From Auanema rhodensis (lineage: Eukaryota > Nematoda > Chromadorea > Rhabditida > Rhabditidae): DNA of 64,000 nucleotides. The stretch spans positions 13,975,767 to 14,039,766 of the forward strand of contig OZ059898.1 in NCBI GenBank assembly GCA_964057225.1, read 5' to 3'. The notes under the pieces were generated by a model. That model worked only from the letters and a program-made list of their open reading frames with translations, was not told where the DNA came from and ran no database searches. Positions 44,224-55,500 of the stretch are shown piece by piece (within the stretch, counting starts at the first letter, position 1; every line of letters begins with the position of its first letter). A program made the position numbers and the translations under genes.

Positions 44224-44417
44224 TACAATAGGTTGTGAACTATTAGATTAGATGAGTTGACACATCTTTGACTTCATATATAATTACGAATGAAAAGCAG
44301 AAACATATTTTTTTCAAACGTTTCACATCAAAAATTCAAAAATGGACAAGCTCAAGTATTTTCAAAATCTTTGCAACATATTGCAATCAAATCATTCACA
44401 AAAAATGAAAAATGTAT

Positions 44418-44488
44418 GCGTTCGGGGGGAATCAAACCCCCGTCGAATGCTTGGAAGGCATCCATGCTGACCATTACACCACGAACGC
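44418..44488 (-). tRNA. tRNA-Gly(UCC), variant, probably dead
   Basis: C56 to U. Confidence 0.68.
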
Positions 44489-44686
44489 TACAATAGGTTG
44501 TGAACTATTAGATTAGATGAGTTGACACATCTTTGACTTCATTGATAATTACGAATGAAAAGCAGTAACATATTTTTTTCAAACGTTTCACATCGAAAAT
44601 TCAAAAATGGACAAGCTCAAGTACTTTCAAAATCTTTGCAACATATTGCAAAACGTCAAACCATTCTTAAAAAATGAAAAATGTAT

Positions 44687-44757
44687 GCGTTCGGGGGAAA
44701 TCGAACCCCCGTCGAATGCTTGGAAGGCATCCATGCTGACCATTACACCACGAACGC
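44687..44757 (-). tRNA. tRNA-Gly(UCC), variant
   Basis: C61 to U. Confidence 0.78.
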
Positions 44758-44955
44758 TACGATGGCTCTTGAACTATTTGATTAGATGAGTTGACACATC
44801 TTTGACTTCATATATAATTACGAATGAAAAGCAGTAACATATTTTTTTCAAACGTTTCACATTAAAAAATCAAAAATGGACAAGCTCAAGTATTTTCAAA
44901 ATCTTTGCAACATATTGCAAAACGTCAAACCATTCTTAAAAAATGAAAAATGTAT

Positions 44956-45026
44956 GCGTTCGGGGGAAATCGAACCCCCGTCGAATGCTTGGAAGGCATC
45001 CATGCTGACCATTACACCACGAACGC
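44956..45026 (-). tRNA. tRNA-Gly(UCC), variant
   Basis: C61 to U. Confidence 0.78.
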
Positions 45027-45220
45027 TACAATAGGTTGTGAACTATTAGATTAGATGAGTTGACACATCTTTGACTTCATATATAATTACGAATGAAAAG
45101 CAGAAACATATTTTTTTCAAACGTTTCACATCAAAAATTCAAAAATGGACAAGCTCAAGTATTTTCAAAATCTTTGCAACATATTGCAATCAAATCATTC
45201 ACAAAAAATGAAAAATGTAT

Positions 45221-45291
45221 GCGTTCGGGGGGAATCAAACCCCCGTCGAATGCTTGGAAGGCATCCATGCTGACCATTACACCACGAACGC
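45221..45291 (-). tRNA. tRNA-Gly(UCC), variant, probably dead
   Basis: C56 to U. Confidence 0.68.
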
Positions 45292-45485
45292 TACGATGGC
45301 TCTTGAACTATTAGATTAGATGAGTTGACACATCTTTGACTTCATTGATAATTACGAATGAAAAGCAGTAACATATTTTTTTCAAACGTTTCACATCAAA
45401 AAATCAAAAATGAACAAGCTCAAGTATTTTCAAAATCTTTGCAACATATTGCAATCAAATCATTCACAAAAAATGAAAAATGTAT

Positions 45486-45556
45486 GCGTTCGGGGGGAAT
45501 CGAACCCCCGTCGAATGCTTGGAAGGCATCCATGCTGACCATTACACCACGAACGC
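45486..45556 (-). tRNA. tRNA-Gly(UCC)
   Basis: Consensus copy. Confidence 0.93.
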
Positions 45557-45754
45557 TACGATGGCTCTTGAACTATTTGATTAGATGAGTTGACACATCT
45601 TTGACTTCATTGATAATTACGAATGAAAAGCAGTAACATATTTTTTTCAAACGTTTCACATCAAAAATTCAAAAATGGACAAGCTCAAGTACTTTCAAAA
45701 TCTTTGCAACATATTGCAAAACGTCAAACCATTCTTAAAAAATGAAAAATGTAT

Positions 45755-45825
45755 GCGTTCGGGGGGAATCGAACCCCCGTCGAATGCTTGGAAGGCATCC
45801 ATGCTGACCATTACACCACGAACGC
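45755..45825 (-). tRNA. tRNA-Gly(UCC)
   Basis: Consensus copy. Confidence 0.93.
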
Positions 45826-46017
45826 TACGATGGCTCTTGAACTATTAGATTAGATGAGTTGACACATCTTTGACTTCATTGATAATTACGAATGAAAAGC
45901 AGAAACATATTTTTTCAACGTTTCACATCAAAAATTCAAAAATGGACAAGCTCAAGTATTTTCAAAATCTTTGCAACATATTGCAATCAAATCGTTCACA
46001 AAAAATGAAAAATGTAT

Positions 46018-46088
46018 GCGTTCGGGGGGAATCGAACCCCCGTCGAATGCTTGGAAGGCATCCATGCTGACCATTACACCACGAACGC
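46018..46088 (-). tRNA. tRNA-Gly(UCC)
   Basis: Consensus copy. Confidence 0.93.
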
Positions 46089-46286
46089 TACGATGGCTCT
46101 TGAACTATTTGATTAGATGAGTTGACACATCTTTGACTTCATTGATAATTACGAATGAAAAGCAGTAACATATTTTTTTCAAACGTTTCACATCAAAAAT
46201 TCAAAGATGGACAAGCTCAAGTATTTTCAAAATCTTTGCAACATATTGCAAAACGTCAAATCATTCAGCAAAAATGAAAAATGTAT

Positions 46287-46357
46287 GCGTTCGGGGGGAA
46301 TCGAACCCCCGTCGAATGCTTGGAAGGCATCCATGCTGACCATTACACCACGAACGC
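46287..46357 (-). tRNA. tRNA-Gly(UCC)
   Basis: Consensus copy. Confidence 0.93.
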
Positions 46358-46555
46358 TACAATAGGTTGTGAACTATTAGATTAGATGAGTTGACACATC
46401 TTTGACTTCATTGATAATTACGAATGAAAAGCAGTAACATATTTTTTTCAAACGTTTCACATCGAAAATTCAAAAATGGACAAGCTCAAGTACTTTCAAA
46501 ATCTTTGCAACATATTGCAAAACGTCAAATCATTCAGCAAAAATGAAAAATGTAT

Positions 46556-46626
46556 GCGTTCGGGGGGAATCGAACCCCCGTCGAATGCTTGGAAGGCATC
46601 CATGCTGACCATTACACCACGAACGC
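46556..46626 (-). tRNA. tRNA-Gly(UCC)
   Basis: Consensus copy. Confidence 0.93.
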
Positions 46627-46820
46627 TACGATGGCTCTTGAACTATTAGATTAGATGAGTTGACACATATTTGACTTCATTGATAATTACGAATGAAAAG
46701 CAGTAACATATTTTTTTCAAACGTTTCACATCAAAAATTCAAAAATGGACAAGCTCAAGTATTTTCAAAATCTTTGCAACATATTGCAATCAAATCGTTC
46801 AGAAAAAATGAAAAATGTGT

Positions 46821-46891
46821 GCGTTCGGGGGGAATCGAACCCCCGTCGAATGCTTGGAAGGCATCCATGCTGACCATTACACCACGAACGC
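46821..46891 (-). tRNA. tRNA-Gly(UCC)
   Basis: Consensus copy. Confidence 0.93.
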
Positions 46892-47089
46892 TACAATAGG
46901 TTGTGAACTATTAGATTAGATGAGTTGACACATCTTTGACTTCATATATAATTACGAATGAAAAGCAGTAACATATTTTTTTCAAACGTTTCACATCAAA
47001 AATTCAAAAATGGACAAGCTCAAGTACTTTCAAAATCTTTGCAACATATTGCAAAACGTCAAACCATTCTTAAAAAATGAAAAATGTAT

Positions 47090-47160
47090 GCGTTCGGGGG
47101 GAATCGAACCCCCGTCGAATGCTTGGAAGGCATCCATGCTGACCATTACACCACGAACGC
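47090..47160 (-). tRNA. tRNA-Gly(UCC)
   Basis: Consensus copy. Confidence 0.93.
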
Positions 47161-47357
47161 TACGATGGCTCTTGAACTATTAGATTAGATGAGTTGACAC
47201 ATCTTTGACTTCATTGATAATTACGAATGAAAAGCAGTAACATATTTCTTTAAAGGTTTCACGTAAAAAGTTAAAAAATGGACAAGCTAAAGTACTTTCA
47301 AAATCTTTGCAACATATTGCAAAACGTCAAATCATTCAGCAAAAATGAAAAATGTAT

Positions 47358-47428
47358 GCGTTCGGGGGGAATCGAACCCCCGTCGAATGCTTGGAAGGCA
47401 TCCATGCTGACCATTACACCACGAACGC
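47358..47428 (-). tRNA. tRNA-Gly(UCC)
   Basis: Consensus copy; divergent spacer form as at 40557. Confidence 0.93.
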
Positions 47429-47626
47429 TACGATGGCTCTTGAACTATTAGATTAGATGAGTTGACACATCTTTGACTTCATTGATAATTACGAATGAAA
47501 AGCAGTAACATATTTTTTTCAAACGTTTCACATCGAAAATTCAAAAATGGACAAGCTCAAGTACTTTCAAAATCTTTGCAACATATTGCAAAACGTCAAA
47601 CCATTCTTAAAAAATGAAAAATGTAT

Positions 47627-47697
47627 GCGTTCGGGGGAAATCGAACCCCCGTCGAATGCTTGGAAGGCATCCATGCTGACCATTACACCACGAACGC
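47627..47697 (-). tRNA. tRNA-Gly(UCC), variant
   Basis: C61 to U. Confidence 0.78.
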
Positions 47698-47895
47698 TAC
47701 GATGGCTCTTGAACTATTTGATTAGATGAGTTGACACATCTTTGACTTCATATATAATTACGAATGAAAAGCAGTAACATATTTTTTTCAAACGTTTCAC
47801 ATCAAAAAATCAAAAATGGACAAGCTCAAGTATTTTCCAAATCTTTGCAACATATTGCAAAACGTCAAACCATTCTTAAAAAATGAAAAATGTAT

Positions 47896-47966
47896 GCGTT
47901 CGGGGGAAATCGAACCCCCGTCGAATGCTTGGAAGGCATCCATGCTGACCATTACACCACGAACGC
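47896..47966 (-). tRNA. tRNA-Gly(UCC), variant
   Basis: C61 to U. Confidence 0.78.
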
Positions 47967-48160
47967 TACAATAGGTTGTGAACTATTAGATTAGATGAGT
48001 TGACACATCTTTGACTTCATATATAATTACGAATGAAAAGCAGAAACATATTTTTTTCAAACGTTTCACATCAAAAATTCAAAAATGGACAAGCTCAAGT
48101 ATTTTCAAAATCTTTGCAACATATTGCAATCAAATCATTCACAAAAAATGAAAAATGTAT

Positions 48161-48231
48161 GCGTTCGGGGGGAATCAAACCCCCGTCGAATGCTTGGAAG
48201 GCATCCATGCTGACCATTACACCACGAACGC
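48161..48231 (-). tRNA. tRNA-Gly(UCC), variant, probably dead
   Basis: C56 to U. Confidence 0.68.
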
Positions 48232-48429
48232 TACGATGGCTCTTGAACTGTTAGATTAGATGAGTTGACACATCTTTGACTTCATTGATAATTACGAATG
48301 AAAAGCAGTAACATATTTTTTTCAAACGTTTCACATCGAAAATTCAAAAATGGACAAGCTCAAGTACTTTCAAAATCTTTGCAACATATTGCAAAACGTC
48401 AAATCATTCAGCAAAAATGAAAAATGTAT

Positions 48430-48500
48430 GCGTTCGGGGGAAATCGAACCCCCGTCGAATGATTGGAAGGCATCCATGCTGACCATTACACCACGAACGC
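48430..48500 (-). tRNA. tRNA-Gly(UCC), variant
   Basis: C61 to U and G39 to U. Confidence 0.7.
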
Positions 48501-48694
48501 TACAATAGGTTGTGAACTATTAGATTAGATGAGTTGACACATCTTTGACTTCATTGATAATTACGAATGAAAAGCAGTAACATATTTTTTTCAAACGTTT
48601 CACATCAAAAATTCAAAAATGGACAAGCTCAAGTATTTTCAAAATCTTTGCAATATATTGCAATCAAATCATTCACAAAAAATGAAAAATGTAT

Positions 48695-48765
48695 GCGTTC
48701 GGGGGGAATCGAACCCCCGTCGAATGCTTGGAAGGCATCCATGCTGACCATTACACCACGAACGC
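48695..48765 (-). tRNA. tRNA-Gly(UCC)
   Basis: Consensus copy. Confidence 0.93.
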
Positions 48766-48959
48766 TACGATGGCTCTTGAACTATTAGATTAGATGAGTT
48801 GACACATCTTTGACTTCATTGATAATTACGAATGAAAAGCAGTAACATATTTTTTTCAAACGTTTCACATCAAAAATTCAAAAATGGACAAGCTCAAGTA
48901 CTTTCAAAATCTTTGCAACATATTGCAATCAAATCATTCACAAAAAATGAAAAATGTAT

Positions 48960-49030
48960 GCGTTCGGGGGGAATCGAACCCCCGTCGAATGCTTGGAAGG
49001 CATCCATGCTGACTATTACACCACGAACGC
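48960..49030 (-). tRNA. tRNA-Gly(UCC), variant
   Basis: G18 to A, shared with 24940 (24,020 bp away). Confidence 0.7.
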
Positions 49031-49227
49031 TACGATGGCTCTTGAACTATTAGATTAGATGAGTTGACACATCTTTGACTTCATATATAATTACAGAATG
49101 AGAAGCAGAAACATATTTTTTTAACGTTTCACATCAAAAAATCAAAAATGGACAAGCTCAAGTATTTTCAAGATCTTTGCAACATATAGCAAAACGTCAA
49201 ACCATTCTTAAAAAATGAAAAATGTAT

Positions 49228-49298
49228 GCGTTCGGGGGGAATCGAACCCCCGTCGAATGCTTGGAAGGCATCCATGCTGACCATTACACCACGAACGC
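49228..49298 (-). tRNA. tRNA-Gly(UCC)
   Basis: Consensus copy. Confidence 0.93.
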
Positions 49299-49356
49299 TA
49301 CGATGGCTCTTGAACTATTAGATTAGATGAGTTGACACATCTTTGACTTCATATAT

Positions 49357-49701
49357 CGTTCCGTTATGCTCCTGCGTCGATAATATAAACCATTGTAGTT
49401 TATACTATGACGCGCATAGTATTCCTTGGTGTAGCGGTAAGGAATAAAGAGCATAAGGTCAATCATAAGATAAAAGAGAGAAAGATTTATTAGCATGAAA
49501 CTACAACAATAATATACAAAGATAAAGATACAATACAATAAGATAAATATAAGTATAAAGACTAAACTACAAGCCGTCCATGAGCTTGCTAAGAGGCGAA
49601 CTCCCGACCAAGGGAACGAGGGAAGGCGGAGCCATTCCTCGGTCCTCTGGTCGTCTGGCTCTAACCCTTCAGCTACATATATGGGGAGTCCGAATGGAAC
49701 G
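49357..49701 (-). mobile_element. Solo LTR of gypsy family A
   Basis: 345 bp in reverse orientation with complete CGTTCC/GGAACG ends. It is flanked by the 4-bp target repeat ATAT (49353-49356 and 49702-49705). It is close to the LTRs at 9654 and 12869. The internal region was lost by LTR-LTR recombination. Short ORFs through it are incidental. Confidence 0.93.
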
Positions 49702-49846
49702 ATATAATTACAGAATGAAAAGCAGAAACATATTTTTTTCAAACGTTTCACATCAAAAATTCAAAAATGGACAAGCTCAAGTATTTTCAAGATCTTTGCA
49801 ACATATAGCAAAACGTCAAACCATTCTTAAAAAATGAAAAATGTAT

Positions 49847-49917
49847 GCCTTCGGGGGGAATCGAACCTCCGTCGAATGCTTGGAAGGCATCCATGCTGAC
49901 CATTACACCACGAACGC
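49847..49917 (-). tRNA. tRNA-Gly(UCC), variant, probably dead
   Basis: C70 to G (breaks pair 3:70) and G51 to A in the T stem. Confidence 0.65.
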
Positions 49918-50115
49918 TACAATAGGTTGTGAACTATTAGATTAGATGAGTTGACACATCTTTGACTTCATATATAATTACGAATGAAAAGCAGTAACAT
50001 ATTTTTTTCAAACGTTTCACATCAAAAATTCAAAAATGGACAAGCTCAAGTACTTTCAAAATCTTTGCAACATATTGCAAAACGTCAAACCATTCTTAAA
50101 AAATGAAAAATGTAT

Positions 50116-50186
50116 GCGTTCGGGGGGAATCGAACCCCCGTCGAATGCTTGGAAGGCATCCATGCTGACCATTACACCACGAACGC
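50116..50186 (-). tRNA. tRNA-Gly(UCC)
   Basis: Consensus copy. Confidence 0.93.
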
Positions 50187-50378
50187 TACGATGGCTCTTG
50201 AACTATTAGATTAGATGAGTTGACACATCTTTGACTTCATTGATAATTACGAATGAAAAGCAGAAACATATTTTTTCAACGTTTCACATCAAAAATTCAA
50301 AAATGGACAAGCTCAAGTATTTTCAAAATCTTTGCAACATATTGCAATCAAATCGTTCACAAAAAATGAAAAATGTAT

Positions 50379-50449
50379 GCGTTCGGGGGGAATCGAACCC
50401 CCGTCGAATGCTTGGAAGGCATCCATGCTGACCATTACACCACGAACGC
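50379..50449 (-). tRNA. tRNA-Gly(UCC)
   Basis: Consensus copy. Confidence 0.93.
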
Positions 50450-50643
50450 TACGATGGCTCTTGAACTATTTGATTAGATGAGTTGACACATCTTTGACTT
50501 CATTGATAATTACGAATGAAAAGCAGTAACATATTTTTTTCAAACGTTTCACATCAAAAATTCAAAGATGGACAAGCTCAAGTATTTTCAAAATCTTTGC
50601 AACATATTGCAATCAAATCGTTCAGAAAAAATGAAAAATGTGT

Positions 50644-50714
50644 GCTTTCGGGGGGAATCGAACCCCCGTCGAATGCTTGGAAGGCATCCATGCTGACCAT
50701 TACACCACGAACGC
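50644..50714 (-). tRNA. tRNA-Gly(UCC), variant
   Basis: C70 to A (breaks pair 3:70). Confidence 0.73.
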
Positions 50715-50851
50715 TACAATAGGTTGTGAACTATTAGATTAGATGAGTTGACACATCTTTGACTTCATATATAATTACAGAATGAAAAGCAGAAACATAT
50801 TTTTTTCAAACGTTTCACATCAAAAATTCAAAAATGGACAAGCTCAAGTAT

Positions 50852-51216
50852 CGTTCCATGCGGACGCCTAGTGTATGTAGTTAGTGGGTTAGAGTTAGAC
50901 TGACTAGAGGACTGAGGAATAGCTCCGCCTTACCTCGGTTCTCTAACCAGGAGTTCGCCTCTTAGCAAGCCCATGGACGGTTTGTATCTAGTTTAGTTTA
51001 TCTTGTACATTAGTCATTGTCTTGTAAATGTAGTCTACTCCATTCTTGTATTATTGTAGTGTAATGTTGTTGTATCGTGTATAATAAATCTATCCTTTTC
51101 CTTATCTTATGATATCCTTATGCTCTGTTTTCATACGCTACACTTATGGAATACTATCCGCGTAGTTGAGCAGACTACAATGGTCTGTTCAGTATACGCA
51201 GGAGCATAATGGAACG
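50852..51216 (+). repeat. Gypsy family B left (5') LTR
   Basis: 365 bp, CGTTCCATGCGG at its start and TGGAACG at its end. AATAAA is intact in 'gtataataaatc'. Confidence 0.93.
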
Positions 51217-52555
51217 TGGAGGTTCCACCTCGAACTCACTTTTGATCAAAATTAACCTCGAAAAGTCCATTTTTTGAAACTAAATTAAAATTTCCTCCAC
51301 GGTTAGCAACTAAATGTAGGCGCCAACTTGTATTTAGGGTACAGATACAAGGGATCTCTTTTGATTGAGAGATAGGACAAAAATTTTTCAAAAATTGCCC
51401 GCCGTTCTCATATTTAAACCGTCTGAATGTCCACCCTTTGTAATACCGTATCTCGTACCGCTTCTTATGCATTTTTTTTTGAGGACGTTTGGACTAAAAT
51501 AGAGAACGATTTTACCAGACGAAAACTAATCGAATTTTGATTACATTTTGCAATGAGAAGAATAACTCTTGGAAACAAAATAACATAAACGCGCGCATAA
51601 CTATAACATTTTTAATTTTGTGGTCAGGACTAGCATACTTCAAATTATGATCATATTCAGACGCACAAGATCACAGATTGAATAACATTTTGCGGGAAAT
51701 TGACTGAAAGTCAGAGAAAATCATTAAGATAGACCACACTAGTCCGAAAAATCCTGGTAAATCTGCTCAGTGAGACTTTTTTAGCTCTTACTTGACAGTC
51801 AGGTCAGGTTGGCGAAAACATAACTGCTTTGGATTTTATCCCCATAGAGTATGTAACCTTCCTCAACTCATTTTGTTGCATACATCATAAGATAACCACA
51901 TATTCCTACCGTAACCTTAAAATTTTCACATATTTCTGTTAAAACCGGAATAATTTTCGTATTCTTCAGCAAATAAGCGAAAAAAAAAAAAAAAAATTTT
52001 CTCGTTCTTTTGTTGTTCATATTTGATTGCGAAATTTTATTTAATAATTTTACTTCAAAAAGGTACAATCGAAAAAAAAAAAAAAGAAAAAAGCGATGTA
52101 ATTTTCTATTCATTTGTGAACGACAAAGGAAACACAAAGTAAACTTATGCCTCATACACTTTTTGTATTGTGAAGGTTATTCAAAATGGTTGCAATTCCA
52201 TTTTGAAATTGGTTCCAAGTGACTAAAAGAACCGGAAACACAAAAGAAAAAAAAAATTTTTGAAAAGTACACATGTACAACAAACACCGTCATTACGGAT
52301 TTAATAGAAGGACCGAGTATGTCAAATTATAAACACGATTGCTGATTGCCGAATACGGTGGATGGGCGGAGTTAGATCTCTGGCCAAGATTGAAAATTCC
52401 TTCTCATTCACCCTGCAGCATCGCCCCAGCGACGCACGAAAAGTTTCTACTTTAATACAACTCTCATCCTATCTACAGAATACTCAGCTACTAACGTCAA
52501 CATCCCTCACGTAGCCCACCACTCTCGGTTTTTCCAAACCAAGAGTACTACAAAG
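51217..52555 (+). other. Gypsy B 5' leader with primer-binding site
   Basis: The leader begins with TGGAGGTTCCACCTCG directly after the LTR (primer-binding site, tRNA not named). It is long (1.34 kb), AT-rich with A-runs near 51980 and 52070, and alignable with the gypsy A leader. From 52394 the gag frame is already open, and 52493-52543 is conserved at protein level with family A, so part of this leader is probably coding after splicing or through a non-AUG start. Confidence 0.7.
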
Positions 52556-55500
52556 GTGGCAAAGAGATTTGCTTCGGCTTTTTCAGCCCTTCACCCATCA
52601 GATTCTAACAGCGACGCTACCGTCGCTAGCCGTACAAGAAGCCGCACACGACTCCTCAGTGTTCAAATAGAAGAGTCTAATCAGCCGGACGAAAAGCCGA
52701 AACCACAACTCGACAAATTCTATACTCCACGCGAAGGTACATATTCACCTTCTGACGACACCGACGAAGACCCGGACTTCATCATAGCCGACGGCAACGC
52801 TCAAACTCCCACTACAAACCCCAAGGTACGCTCATTTAATACTAATAAAAATCGAAAAATTCAAAAAGAAAATCCGACAACCGTATCTGCCTCTCCTGTT
52901 AACTCAGATCCAAACACTTTATCAGCTATCACTGATAACACACTCTCTCCTTCTATAGAGCTAACCCAGAGTCCACAGGCGTATTCCGCAACTACAGACC
53001 TTCGAAACTCTTCAAATCAAGAGCTCACCGAAGCTAATACTAGCCAATCTCCTTTATCAGCTATCACTGATAAGCTCAAAAAGAATATTTCCAATAAGAG
53101 GAAAACCAGCACACCCCGTAAACGAACAAAAGTAACCACTGAGGCAGAAGCACCCTCCGCAGAAGCTTCAGAAGTTTCACCGTTATCACTTACAACTGAT
53201 AAGTACAAAAACAAGAGATCGTTAACAGCCCGACTGATAAAGATCTTAAACTTATCTCCAGGTGATAAAGCAACAACTCCCAATACCGTAAGACCTCGAT
53301 TTGCTTCACATAACTCTTATCTTAACAAATCAGATAGCGCAATCCTTAGCTCCCAATCAACTCCTATAACACCGCCTCAGGCATCTGGCAGGGTTATCAA
53401 GGTCCAAAAAGCTCGTTCTACAACAGCGGTTCCCGTTATAAGCTCTTCAATCGATTCAGAGACCGGTGGCTCTTCAGAGACAAGAAGAAACACTTACCCA
53501 GAAGCATCAATAAGTGAAGTGATAACATCACCTATCACACACCCCAAAGGCATTTCATCAGAAATGACTGAAACACCACGTCTCCCGGGAGCTGGTAAAT
53601 CAACCATTGCTCAGGCATTAAGCTCTCCATACTGCCCCATATATGATGGAAGTCGTAACTTTCGAGATTTCGTTGCGAAATTTAACACCTTCTCTAATGC
53701 CTTAGGCTTAGTGATGCCTGAGAGATTAACTATCTTGCCTCTACTTCTCAAAAATGAAAGAGCGGAAGAAGCTTATACACAGCTGGCCAATGAAATAAAG
53801 ACAGCTGGACCTTGGATCACACTGATCGAAGAGTTAACATCGAAGCTTTGCCCTGAATATAATCAGGACCCGGCACTGATAACGCTTCAAAATTCCACCC
53901 AAGGCGACTTATCAGTGGATGGATTTGCGCAAACCCTACGTAACTTAAGTTTGAACGCATTTTCTCAGAGTGATCCTCACAAGGATCACATCCTCCGATC
54001 AACATTTTTGCGAGGACTCAAAAACAGCATACGCCCTGGGGTAATCAGAGCAAAACCCAAAACTTTTTCTGAAGCTATTGATAACGCCCGTTGGGAAGAA
54101 TCAATAGCTAATCAAGTAGCTGACCCTCAAGCGTTACTTGTAAACGCAATAGAAAGAACATTCCCACAAAGGAGAGATCCTGGTAGGCGAGGAAACGGTA
54201 GAGGATATCAATCATTCAACAATAAAAATTATCAAAATTATCAAAATTATCAAAATTCATCAAACTATCAAAAACCTCAAAATTATCAAAATTCATTTGC
54301 AAGAAATCGCAATTTTGGTAATCGCGGTCGAAATTTTTCAAATCAACCTAACTCGAATTGGTATCAAAGAAATAATACTTTATCACGCAACCAGGAGATA
54401 AACGATAACCGTCAACGCTTAAATAATCCCTTCAGGGGAAATAACAACAACAGAGGAAGAGGAAGAGGCTCTAGAGTCAATAACTTGACTTTAATATCTC
54501 CTTTAACATTAGCAGTAGCTTTATCAGTAATCTTATCACTGATCACCACTGTGGAAGCTTATCAGCTATGCACAAAAGCTACCGGAGGAGCCCTTCTGAT
54601 TCCACCTTCCCTTAGAAAATGTTCCATACCATCAACAAAACACGTGCTTCGGACAAGAATTCATCTTTACACAAGAAATCAAACAGCTCACGAATGGGAC
54701 GCCTGGAGATGCTCTAAAGAGGTTCATAAAATATGTATAAGAGACCTCCTATTTCTTCGAGACTACAACAGTACAGTTGACAGAATCGAAAAAATACCAG
54801 CCGCAGAATGCAGGTTGGCAGTACGAGATAGGAAATGGAGCTCTGAGGAATTGAAAAAACTTGATAGCATTACATATGCAACAAACGAGCCAACATTTTC
54901 GCCCGGACGATCGCTCAATAATGAACAATGCGAAGAAAAACCTCGACTGGTACTAGAACGAGGAGTAATGACAAGAATGCCAGATGACACTGTAATATCG
55001 AATTTAATTTTGAATACTGAAGGCTGTCTTTCGCATCACGGAGAATGTGCGTCTAACACTTCTATAATCATTTGGGACAAACAGCCTTACGAGAATCGTT
55101 GTAATTACATTGACATGAGCGAATATGATGCTATAATTGGAGACAGCATCATTCTCATCCCAACAACGCAGTCTGCACTTGTCATTGAGAACAAAAAAGT
55201 CCCGAAAGAAATATCATCTTGTTTCCAACAACCAATTTTTCACACTACAACTGGAAATTATATTCTCTTCCCGAAGTTCCCAAACGACATCAATATACAT
55301 GAACTGATCGAAAGAGAATTCAAGAAATTACCGCCAAAAAGGACAAAAAGAGCCATTGCAGAATGCAAGGTTGAAATGAACAAAGAATGGATTCAACAAC
55401 AGGAAGATTTTGAAACAATAATTTTAAACATATGCCCATATCCATTTCTCCGACCAGTTATGAGCAACCCGGGAATTTCCCAAATTATCCCACTCATGCG

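Larger units (their letters stand above)
40271..46150. repeat. 2940-bp tandem duplication of eleven array units
   Basis: About 40271-43210 and 43211-46150. tRNA starts 40407 to 43078 recur at 43347 to 46018 with the same variants in the same order. Private differences include the copies at 42546 (C61 to U) against 45486 (consensus), and 43884. Confidence 0.85.
37745..48231. repeat. 3.8-kb block of 14 units present twice, 6683 bp apart
   Basis: About 37745-41548 corresponds to 44428-48231. Landmarks in both are an 'aaagatgg' spacer, a 'catatttgacttc' spacer and the divergent spacer with 'atttctttaaaggtttcacg'. It overlaps the 2940-bp tandem duplication. Edges are approximate. Confidence 0.8.
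20969..49356 (-). repeat. tRNA-Gly array, block 3 (105 full copies)
   Basis: This is the main array. Two spacer forms occur beside the tRNA 5' end ('tacgatggctcttg' and 'tacaataggttg'), two forms of the mid-spacer (cattgataatt and catatataatt) and several forms before the terminator. They are reshuffled among units. Unit length is 263-270 bp. The block is interrupted only by a scrambled patch near 25099-25145 and ends at the solo LTR. Confidence 0.95.
49702..50851 (-). repeat. tRNA-Gly array, block 4 (4 full copies)
   Basis: This block lies between the solo LTR and gypsy B. It ends in spacer at the GTAT target site of gypsy B. Confidence 0.92.

Noticed and set aside
20969..50851. CRISPR-like look of regularly spaced repeats
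   Set aside because: Repeat and spacer are both conserved, the unit is 267 bp and folds as a tRNA gene, and the DNA is nematode.
51868..52222. Small ORFs in the gypsy B leader
   Set aside because: They run through A- and T-homopolymers and are not kept in the gypsy A leader.
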